From contig JAKAHI010000082.1 in the NCBI GenBank assembly GCA_021815065.1, positions 1 through 6,420 on the forward strand: 6,420 nt of DNA. Reading direction: 5' to 3'. Positions 1-5,166 of this stretch are shown here, one piece after another; position 1 is the first letter of the stretch, and the number at the start of each line of letters is the position of its first letter. The position numbers and the translations under genes were made by a program. This DNA is from a bacterium (GTDB lineage Bacteria; JAMCPX01). The notes beneath the pieces were generated by a model that did no database searches, was not told the origin of the DNA, and saw nothing but the letters and a program-made list of their open reading frames with translations.

Positions 1-102
1 TATATCTTCCCTTTTGGCCTGTTTCAGGAGCAGATTTTTGTCCAGGATCATTTTGGACAAAAAGTCGCTTAATCCTCTCATCTCTTCACTGTTCAATTTC
101 AT
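1..102 (-). CDS. N-terminal 34 residues of an unidentified small protein (possibly DUF507-like), cut by the left edge
   Basis: An open frame starts at an ATG at 102 on the minus strand and stays open to base 1, giving 34 residues that begin MKLNSEEMRGLSDFLSKM. It lies 48 nt downstream of the Fur-family gene stop on the same strand, so the two may share a transcript. An AAGG-type sequence (about 114-118) lies upstream at a rather long distance from the ATG; a second in-frame ATG at 81 is possible. The visible part is hydrophilic and probably helical, with no signal peptide or membrane segment. The short amphipathic start and the setting recall DUF507-type proteins of deltaproteobacteria and Nitrospirota, but 34 residues are too few to assign a family. 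Existence of a gene is moderately supported; its function is unknown. Confidence 0.5.
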   Translation of the reverse strand, partial: MKLNSEEMRGLSDFLSKMILDKNLLLKQAKREDI

Positions 103-150
103 TTTATTTTGCAACCTTTTCTATTTTTTTCTTAAGCAAAATTAACCCGC

Positions 151-627
151 TTACTCGTACATTTTCTTCCAACCCGGTTTCACCTTTTTCTTGCCGCACT
201 GCTTGCATATACCGAATATCTCTAATCTGTGAAAAATGGGCGCAAAGCCCGTGTTGCTGGATGCCTTATCTTTTAATTTTTCTATTTCTGCATCTTTAAA
301 TTCTGTGACCGAGCCGCACCGGATACAGATAAGATGGTCGTGCTGAACAGAGGGTTCGTCATTGATCTCATATCTGGTAAAACCGTCCTTAAAATCAACC
401 TCACGAGCAAAGCCGTACCTGACGAGGAGTTTGAGTGTCCTGTAAACCGTAACGAAACCTATGCCTGCCCGGATTTTTTTTACTATTTCATAGAGTTCGT
501 CTGCATTGAGATGCTTATTGCTTGCAACAAAGGCACGGATAATGGCATTCCTTTTTTCACTGTTTCTGAATCCTTTTTTATCAAGTTCTGAAATGATTTT
601 ATTCTGAAAAATCAACTTTCTATCCAT
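151..627 (-). CDS. Fur-family metal-responsive transcriptional regulator
   Basis: 158 residues, the usual Fur-family length. Residues about 1-85 form the winged-helix DNA-binding domain, with the recognition helix VTVYRTLKLL (59-68) followed by the wing. Residues about 90-158 form the metal-binding dimerisation domain. Two CxxC pairs, C101/C104 and C141/C144, match the structural zinc site. H39, E87, H96, H98, E109 and H133 sit where Fur proteins bind the regulatory metal. From the family literature, Glu (here E109) rather than Asp at this position argues against a peroxide-sensing PerR, and Arg (R63) in the recognition helix is Fur-type rather than PerR-type. Which metal is sensed (iron, zinc, manganese) cannot be decided here. 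No good Shine-Dalgarno precedes the ATG, yet no nearby alternative start fits better. The gene is divergent from the C1 peptidase and may be cotranscribed with the partial gene at 1-102. It acts as a cytoplasmic DNA-binding dimer. Confidence 0.93.
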   Translation of the reverse strand: MDRKLIFQNKIISELDKKGFRNSEKRNAIIRAFVASNKHLNADELYEIVKKIRAGIGFVTVYRTLKLLVRYGFAREVDFKDGFTRYEINDEPSVQHDHLICIRCGSVTEFKDAEIEKLKDKASSNTGFAPIFHRLEIFGICKQCGKKKVKPGWKKMYE

Positions 628-634
628 AGTTTAT

Positions 635-662
635 CTTTTACCAGAAATACGGTGTATGTCAA
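635..662 (-). promoter_or_regulatory. Candidate sigma70-type promoter of the Fur-family gene
   Basis: On the minus strand a perfect TTGACA (657-662) is followed after 16 nt by TAAAAG (635-640, four of six matches to TATAAT). The -10-like element ends only 7 nt before the ATG at 627, so a start site at the usual distance would fall at or next to the start codon and the message would be leaderless or nearly so. Read by eye, with no experimental support. Confidence 0.35.
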
Positions 663-735
663 CTCTGTCGGTCCGCATCATGGAGGACTTCAGAACGCGG
701 CCTGCCCTGTCCGCCGGTAATTGCTCAAAGAAAAA

Positions 736-756
736 CAATCATCGTAAACGATATTG
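736..756. promoter_or_regulatory. Imperfect dyad in the divergent intergenic region, candidate operator
   Basis: The left arm CAATcATCGT (736-745) and right arm ACGATATTG (748-756) are complementary around an AA centre, apart from one extra base (c740). The core ATCGTAAACGAT (741-752) is exact. The right arm overlaps the TTGACA at 754-759 that would serve the peptidase gene, which is where a repressor site is expected. It does not resemble the classical Fur box closely, so the binding protein is unknown. A looser 7-bp inverted repeat (AAACAAT 733-739, ATTGTTT 768-774) encloses the same region. Confidence 0.35.
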
Positions 757-784
757 ACAGCATAGTTATTGTTTGCACTTAAAT
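754..784 (+). promoter_or_regulatory. Candidate sigma70-type promoter of the C1 peptidase gene
   Basis: TTGACA (754-759) and TTAAAT (779-784, four of six matches to TATAAT) are separated by 19 nt, longer than the preferred 17. Transcription would start near 791, giving a leader of about 20 nt that still contains the ribosome binding site. The -35 is a perfect match and the -10 is weak, so a regulated or weak promoter is plausible. Confidence 0.35.
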
Positions 785-799
785 TGTTATAAACCTTAA

Positions 800-806
800 A
801 AGGAGG
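800..806 (+). promoter_or_regulatory. Strong ribosome binding site of the C1 peptidase gene
   Basis: AAGGAGG lies 4 nt before the ATG at 811. It is a full anti-Shine-Dalgarno match at a short but workable spacing, and fixes the start of the peptidase gene. Confidence 0.8.
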
Positions 807-810
807 CTTT

Positions 811-1551
811 ATGATTAAAAGGCATTACGGGTGGAGACCCGACGTACCGGATCAAAGGGATTTTTTGTACTCGAGGGTGGTCAGGATACCGAAAAAACTG
901 CCGGAAATAGTTGATCTGAGGGTGCATTGTTCTGCTGTCGAGGATCAGGGTGAACTGGGAAGCTGCACTGCGAATGCACTTGCCGGAAATATCGAATTTC
1001 TTGAAAACATCCAGGCCCGGGAATTCGAGGATAAAAGCAGGCTTTTCATCTATTACAACGAACGATCCCTGGAAGGACATGTGGAGGAAGACAGCGGTGC
1101 CATGCTCAGGGACGGGATTAAGGTATGTGCAAAGTATGGAGCATGTGATGAACTGATATGGCCATATACCATAAAAAAATTCGCTCTTAAACCGGATAAA
1201 AAGTCATACGCGGACGGAAAGAAACACCTGATCGTATCGTATCACAGGATTCTGACCATAGACGAGATGCGTACTTGCCTTGCGGAAGGATTTCCTTTTG
1301 TGTTTGGTTTTGCGGTTTATGAGAGCTTCGAGACACAGCGGGTCGCAAGCACCGGTGTCGTCAACATGCCCGGAAAGTCGGAAAGGATGCTCGGCGGGCA
1401 TGCTGTCATGGCCGTTGGCTATGTCGATAAAGTAAAGAGGTTCCTTGTGAGGAATTCATGGGGCGAAGGCTGGGGTGTGCGCGGATACTTCACACTGCCG
1501 TACAAATACATGCAGACACTCGCCGACGATTTCTGGACCATACGGAAGTAG
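811..1551 (+). CDS. Papain-family (C1) cysteine peptidase without signal peptide or long propeptide
   Basis: 246 residues starting right after an AAGGAGG site. The papain catalytic set is intact: oxyanion-hole Q46 and nucleophile C52 in EDQGELGSCTANA (44-56), general base H197 in LGGHAVMAVGY (194-204), and N215 in VRNSWGEGWG (213-222), followed by the GYFTLPY strand. The N-terminus carries YGWRPDVPDQRDF (6-18), a segment common before the catalytic domain in bacterial C1 peptidases; papain-like zymogens usually have a much longer inhibitory propeptide. There is no hydrophobic signal sequence or membrane segment, so cytoplasmic location is inferred, though non-classical export is not excluded. 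Substrate is unknown. The gene stands alone, divergent from a Fur-family regulator and convergent with ilvC, with its own candidate promoter. Nothing suggests truncation. Family assignment is firm; physiological role is not. Confidence 0.93.
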   Translation: MIKRHYGWRPDVPDQRDFLYSRVVRIPKKLPEIVDLRVHCSAVEDQGELGSCTANALAGNIEFLENIQAREFEDKSRLFIYYNERSLEGHVEEDSGAMLRDGIKVCAKYGACDELIWPYTIKKFALKPDKKSYADGKKHLIVSYHRILTIDEMRTCLAEGFPFVFGFAVYESFETQRVASTGVVNMPGKSERMLGGHAVMAVGYVDKVKRFLVRNSWGEGWGVRGYFTLPYKYMQTLADDFWTIRK

Positions 1552-1608
1552 ATAAACCCGGAAAATGCTTAGGTAACGGAAAGCTAAAAGAACAAGCAAT
1601 TGAGAAAT

Positions 1609-1634
1609 CAGGGGCTTAAAAATCCAAGCCCCTG
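1609..1634. terminator. Hairpin terminator between convergent peptidase and ilvC genes
   Basis: A perfect 9-bp stem, CAGGGGCTT (1609-1617) with AAGCCCCTG (1626-1634), closes an 8-nt loop. It lies 57 nt after the peptidase stop and 22 nt after the ilvC stop. Flanks are AT-rich (TAATTTGATAGTTTAT on the plus side, ATTTCTC on the minus side) but neither is a clean T run, so termination may be moderate in both directions. Placement between convergent genes supports a shared bidirectional terminator. Confidence 0.7.
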
Positions 1635-1656
1635 TAATTTGATAGTTTATTCGGAA

Positions 1657-2673
1657 CTAATTCTTATTCTTGTCTACAAGCTTTTCTTTCTTGAGCCACG
1701 GCATCATCTCTCTCAACTTCTGTCCGGTCTTCTCCGCAAGGTGCTCTTCGCCCTTCCTGGTCAGCGCGTTGAATACAGGCCTGTTCGCCTTATTCTCGAG
1801 GATCCATTCCTTTGCAAAACTACCGTCCTGAATTTCCTTAAGAATCGACTTCATCTCGCACTTGACCTCGTCCGATATGACTCTCGGACCACGGGTCAGG
1901 TCTCCAAACTGCGCTGTGTTGCTGACAGAGTATCTCATGTTCGACATGCCTCCTTCATAGACAAGGTCAACGATGAGTTTCATCTCGTGGATACATTCGA
2001 AATATGCCATCTCGGGCGCATAGCCTGCGTTAACAAGTGTCTCGAAACCGCCGAGCATAAGGGCTGTAACACCTCCGCACAGGACAGCCTGCTCGCCGAA
2101 CAAATCCGTTTCCGTTTCTTCTTTGAATGTCGTTTCTATAATGCCCGCCCTGCCTGCACCGATGCCTACTGCATAAGCAAGCCCGATTTCTTTTGTGTCA
2201 CCCGAGGGATCCTGATGCACGGCTATCAACGAGGGCACTCCCCTGCCCTTGGTGTATTCACCTCTGACAAGATGCCCTGGACCTTTGGGAGCAACCATAA
2301 ATACGTTGACATCCGGCGATGGAATGATCTGTCCGTAGTGTATATTAAAACCATGAGCAAACGCGAGATACGCCCCTTTTTTGAGGTTCGGCCCTATCTC
2401 GTTTTTATAAACGTCGGCCTGCAGTTCATCCGGCAGCAGGATCATGACGACATCGGCCTGTCTTACGGCATCCGCAACGCTGTAAACCTTAAATCCGGCA
2501 GCCTCGGCCTTGGCCCATGATTTACCTTCCTTCCTTCCGCCTATAATAACATTCATCTTGCTTTCCTTCAGGTTGTTGGAATGACCGAATCCCTGACTTC
2601 CGTAACCGATAATGGCTATAGTTTTACCCTTTAGCGGTTTCGTATCAATATCTTTTTCGTAATAAACTTTCAT
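1657..2673 (-). CDS. ilvC: Ketol-acid reductoisomerase (class I, short form)
   Basis: 338 residues, the typical class I length. It converts 2-acetolactate to 2,3-dihydroxyisovalerate, and 2-aceto-2-hydroxybutyrate to the isoleucine intermediate, using NAD(P)H and Mg2+. The N-terminal Rossmann domain has GYGSQG (23-28); the coenzyme-selecting loop after the second strand reads GGRKEGKSW (45-53), where R47, K48 and S52 suggest NADPH. The C-terminal helical domain has the two-metal site D190, E194, E226 and E230, with substrate-contacting S251 in YSVSNTAQFGD. The residue after GYGSQG is F29, where His is common. The start at 2673 is chosen because AAGGAGG lies 4 nt upstream and MKVYYEKD is a typical IlvC N-terminus; an in-frame ATG at 2775 would add 34 basic residues encoded largely by a repeat. 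It is the last gene of the ilv cluster, 163 nt after ilvN. Confidence 0.97.
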   Translation of the reverse strand: MKVYYEKDIDTKPLKGKTIAIIGYGSQGFGHSNNLKESKMNVIIGGRKEGKSWAKAEAAGFKVYSVADAVRQADVVMILLPDELQADVYKNEIGPNLKKGAYLAFAHGFNIHYGQIIPSPDVNVFMVAPKGPGHLVRGEYTKGRGVPSLIAVHQDPSGDTKEIGLAYAVGIGAGRAGIIETTFKEETETDLFGEQAVLCGGVTALMLGGFETLVNAGYAPEMAYFECIHEMKLIVDLVYEGGMSNMRYSVSNTAQFGDLTRGPRVISDEVKCEMKSILKEIQDGSFAKEWILENKANRPVFNALTRKGEEHLAEKTGQKLREMMPWLKKEKLVDKNKN

Positions 2674-2677
2674 ACTT

Positions 2678-2684
2678 CCTCCTT
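2678..2684 (-). promoter_or_regulatory. Ribosome binding site that sets the ilvC start
   Basis: On the minus strand AAGGAGG is followed by 4 nt and then the ATG at 2673. It decides between this start and the in-frame ATG at 2775, which has only a weak purine-poor upstream region. Confidence 0.8.
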
Positions 2685-2716
2685 TTATATTTTCTTTTTT
2701 AATTGCATGTTTTTTA

Positions 2717-2787
2717 TCATTCTGCACTTGATGCGGAATCCGGTTATTTCTCTTTCTCTTAATTCCTCTTTTCATGGGAATGACAGG
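2717..2787. repeat. Degenerate REP-like palindromic element between ilvN and ilvC
   Basis: Plus-strand TCATTC (2717-2722) and GAATGA (2778-2783) are inverted ends about 55 nt apart. Inside the left end is a hairpin: ATTCTGCA (2719-2726) pairs with TGCGGAAT (2732-2739), with one T-G wobble and a CTTGA loop. The pattern TCATTC...ACTTGAT...GGAATCC, with GGGAATGACA at the other end, closely resembles dispersed intergenic palindromes found in many proteobacterial and related genomes. The right half is decayed, as no second internal hairpin is seen. Only one copy is in the window, so repetition in the genome is inferred from resemblance. It may stabilise or attenuate the operon transcript upstream of ilvC. 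Confidence 0.5.
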
Positions 2788-2836
2788 GAAGACCGCTTAT
2801 AGGAACAGAACAATCATATTTTTATTGTTTTAAGCC

Positions 2837-3337
2837 TTATTTGTTGTCTACAGTATTATGCTGGATTGACCGCTGCATTGCAACTTTTCCGGTCCTCACG
2901 ATATCCTTTACCCCGAGCGGTTTCAAAAGATTGAGAACCGCACCAATCTTCTCTTCATCGCCCGTGAGTTCTATGACAAAAGTATCGGGACTCACATCAA
3001 CGATCTTGCCCCGGAATATATCAACCAGCCTCAGCACCTCTGTCCTGTTTTCGCCGGATGCGGATACCTTTATCAGCACCATCTCCCTTTCTACGTGTCC
3101 GGTAACCGTCAGATCGACGACCTTGATAGTATTGATGAGCTTGTTCAATTGCTTTATAATCTGCTCAATGATTTTATCTTCACCGTTGGTTACTATCGTC
3201 ATCTTGGATACGGCAGGATCCAGCGTCTCTGCCACGCTCAAACTTTCTATGTTATAACCTCTGCCGCTGAACAATCCTGCAACCCTTGCAAGTACACCGA
3301 ACTTATTCTCGACGGTAAGCGATATCGTATGCCTCAT
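2837..3337 (-). CDS. ilvN: Acetolactate synthase small (regulatory) subunit
   Basis: 166 residues, the length of the IlvH/IlvN type. The N-terminal ACT domain (about 1-76) begins RHTISLTVENKFGVLARV and contains GYNIESLSV (27-35). The C-terminal domain opens with HVEREMVLIKVSA and spans about 80-160. The protein binds the large subunit, raises its activity and confers end-product inhibition. N11, G14 and N29 correspond to the E. coli IlvH positions whose alteration relieves valine inhibition; all are conserved, so valine feedback is expected. Its ATG is 9 nt after the ilvB stop and its AGGGG ribosome site overlaps that stop, so translation is probably coupled to keep subunits in proportion. 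The name ilvH would serve equally well. Confidence 0.96.
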   Translation of the reverse strand: MRHTISLTVENKFGVLARVAGLFSGRGYNIESLSVAETLDPAVSKMTIVTNGEDKIIEQIIKQLNKLINTIKVVDLTVTGHVEREMVLIKVSASGENRTEVLRLVDIFRGKIVDVSPDTFVIELTGDEEKIGAVLNLLKPLGVKDIVRTGKVAMQRSIQHNTVDNK

Positions 3338-3343
3338 TATTCA

Positions 3344-3348
3344 CCCCT
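3344..3348 (-). promoter_or_regulatory. ilvN ribosome binding site overlapping the ilvB stop codon
   Basis: The minus strand reads TAGGGGTGAATA then ATG: the TAG stop of ilvB supplies the first bases of AGGGG, which sits 6 nt before the ilvN start. This arrangement is typical of translational coupling between two subunits of one enzyme. Confidence 0.7.
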
Positions 3349-5035
3349 ATGCTAATAACATCTTTTTCAGCGACGCACCGGACGGTACCATCGGGTAGAC
3401 GTCCTCTTCCTCTTCAACGCGAAAATCGATCAGTACCGGAAGTTTACTCTTGAGCGCTTCCTTCAATACCGGCAGAACATCGTTTTTCTTTTCTACTGCA
3501 TATCCTTTGGCACCATACGCATCGGCAAGTTTCACAAAATCGGGTTTATGAGACATATCGGTATGCGAGTATCTCTTGCCGTAAAAAAGGCTCTGCCACT
3601 GCCTGACCATTCCGAGATAGTTATTGTTGAGGATTGCCACGACCACGTTCACTTTGTACTGCACGGCCGTTGCAAGCTCCTGAATATTCATTTGAATGCT
3701 TCCATCTCCCGCAATGTCTATAACGGTTGCTTCCGGCATGGCGACCTTTGCGCCGATGGCTGCGGGAAATCCGTAGCCCATGGTCCCGAGTCCGCCGGAT
3801 GTTACAAAGGTCCTTGGCTTGCTGAACTTATAAAACTGGGCTGTCCACATCTGGTTCTGACCGACCTCCGTTGTGATAATGGCATTGCCTTTCGTCAATT
3901 CGTAAATCCGTTCTATGACAAACTGAGGCTTGAGCTTGCCGGTCTCTTTGTAGGTCAGCGGATGAGATTCTTTCCACTGGTTTATAAGCGTCTTCCAGTC
4001 CTCACTCTCGCGGACAAAGCCTTTGAGCCTCTTATCCTGTTTTAAAAGCTTGTTCATCTCTGCCAGAATACTTTTTGCATTTCCGACAATCGGTATGTCC
4101 ACCTCTACGTTTTTACTGATGGAGGTCGGGTCTATATCGATATGCACAATCTTCGCCTCTGGTGCAAATTCACTTATATCGCCGGTTACCCGGTCATCGA
4201 ACCTTGCGCCGATTGCAACAAGCATATCGGTATGCGTAACAGCCATATTTGCCGCATAGGTTCCGTGCATGCCGAGCATGCCGAGAAACAACGGGTGCTC
4301 GCCCGGGAATCCGCCAAGCCCCATGAGCGTATTGGTTACCGGTGCCTTTAACAATTCCGCAAATGCAAAAAGCTCTTTTGAAGCACCGGAGCTTATAATA
4401 CCTCCGCCGGAATAGATAACCGGTTTTTTCGAAGCGAGGATCATGTCTATTGAACGCTTGATCTGGTTTGTATGGCCTTCGTACGTCGGCTTATAACCCG
4501 GCAATTCAATATCATCGGGATAAGAGAACTCGGTTGAATCCATGGTGACATCCTTGGGGATATCCACGACGACAGGCCCCGGCCTGCCGGTCCTTGCTAT
4601 ATAGAACGCCTCTTTTATGGTTTTTGCTATGTCCTTGACATTTTTAATGAGAAAATTGTGTTTTGTGCATGACCTTGTGATTCCGACAATATCGGCCTCC
4701 TGGAATGCATCGTTGCCGACCAGATTTGTAGGCACCTGTCCCGTAAATACAACGATGGGAATGGAATCCATGTATGCCGTGGCCAGCCCTGTCACCGTGT
4801 TTGTAGCACCGGGACCGGATGTAACAAGGGCAACCCCAACCTTTCCCGTTACCCGTGCGTAACCGTCTGCCATGTGAGCTGCGCCCTGCTCATGTCTGAC
4901 GAGAATGTGCTTTATATCGCTATGATAAAGCTCATCATATATGTACAGTACAACGCCGCCGGGATAACCGAAGATCGTATCCACACCCTCTTTTTTGAGA
5001 CTCTCCACAAATATTTTTGCGCCATTCATCTTCAT
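3347..5035 (-). CDS. ilvB: Acetolactate synthase large (catalytic) subunit
   Basis: 562 residues, full length. It is a thiamine-diphosphate enzyme that decarboxylates pyruvate and condenses it with pyruvate or 2-oxobutyrate, the first common step to valine, leucine and isoleucine. The N-terminal domain (about 1-170) carries GYPGG (23-27) and catalytic E49 in RHEQGAAHMADGYA. The middle domain (about 190-340) includes GARFDDRVTG (276-285). The C-terminal domain has the cofactor motif GDGS (443-446) through NNN (470-472), and W480 in MVRQW lines the inhibitor channel. Residue 28 after GYPGG is Val where Ala is usual. The ATG at 5035 has AAGGA 10 nt upstream; an in-frame ATG at 5029 is the alternative. 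The gene follows ilvD by 131 nt and precedes ilvN by 9 nt. The biosynthetic acetohydroxyacid synthase role, rather than a catabolic one, is supported by the adjacent ilvN. Confidence 0.97.
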   Translation of the reverse strand: MKMNGAKIFVESLKKEGVDTIFGYPGGVVLYIYDELYHSDIKHILVRHEQGAAHMADGYARVTGKVGVALVTSGPGATNTVTGLATAYMDSIPIVVFTGQVPTNLVGNDAFQEADIVGITRSCTKHNFLIKNVKDIAKTIKEAFYIARTGRPGPVVVDIPKDVTMDSTEFSYPDDIELPGYKPTYEGHTNQIKRSIDMILASKKPVIYSGGGIISSGASKELFAFAELLKAPVTNTLMGLGGFPGEHPLFLGMLGMHGTYAANMAVTHTDMLVAIGARFDDRVTGDISEFAPEAKIVHIDIDPTSISKNVEVDIPIVGNAKSILAEMNKLLKQDKRLKGFVRESEDWKTLINQWKESHPLTYKETGKLKPQFVIERIYELTKGNAIITTEVGQNQMWTAQFYKFSKPRTFVTSGGLGTMGYGFPAAIGAKVAMPEATVIDIAGDGSIQMNIQELATAVQYKVNVVVAILNNNYLGMVRQWQSLFYGKRYSHTDMSHKPDFVKLADAYGAKGYAVEKKNDVLPVLKEALKSKLPVLIDFRVEEEEDVYPMVPSGASLKKMLLA

Positions 5036-5166
5036 GTGTTCTCTATCCTTTCCTTCGATCTATTTTCAGCATCCCTTTAAAATAAGAAGGCCTTCGGGCG
5101 TTATGACTTTACTTTTGCAGCTCCGTCCCTGCCGTGCACAAGTGGTAACGCAAAAGCACCTGCGAA
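5036..5166 (-). other. Noncoding spacer between ilvD and ilvB with weak inverted repeat
   Basis: The 131-nt spacer holds no convincing gene. CTTTTGC (5112-5118) and GCAAAAG (5150-5156) are exact inverted arms 31 nt apart, and GAAGGCCTTC (5086-5095) is a short perfect palindrome. Neither forms a classical terminator with a T run. The ilvB ribosome site AAGGA is at 5046-5050. The spacer could hold an internal promoter or processing site, but no clear element is visible. Confidence 0.3.

Noticed and set aside
334..591. Plus-strand frame opposite the Fur-family gene
   Set aside because: Antisense to a clear conserved coding region and without a ribosome site.
680..757. Short plus-strand frame of 25 codons (MEDFRTRPAL...) in the divergent intergenic region
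   Set aside because: No ribosome binding site, no recognisable product, and it overlaps the candidate operator and the -35 element.
1600..2520. Long plus-strand open frame (306 codons) opposite ilvC
   Set aside because: It is fully antisense to a well-conserved gene, spans the terminator hairpin, and its translation matches no recognisable family; it reflects codon bias of ilvC.
2674..2775. ilvC start at the upstream in-frame ATG (2775)
   Set aside because: The added 34 residues are basic, derive largely from a repeat-like element, and lack a good ribosome site, while AAGGAGG precedes the ATG at 2673.
2809..2829. AACAAT/ATTGTT inverted repeat just after ilvN as a terminator
   Set aside because: A 6-bp AT-only-rich stem is too weak, with no T tract after it in the minus-strand direction.
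2674..2836. Leader peptide or T-box type attenuator ahead of ilvC
   Set aside because: No run of Ile/Val/Leu codons in a short frame with a ribosome site, and no T-box-like sequence was seen; the proper place would be upstream of ilvD, outside the window.
5086..5095. GAAGGCCTTC as an ilvD terminator
   Set aside because: A perfect palindrome with no loop cannot form a normal hairpin, and the following TTATTTT on the minus strand is only a weak T run; the genes are also likely one operon.
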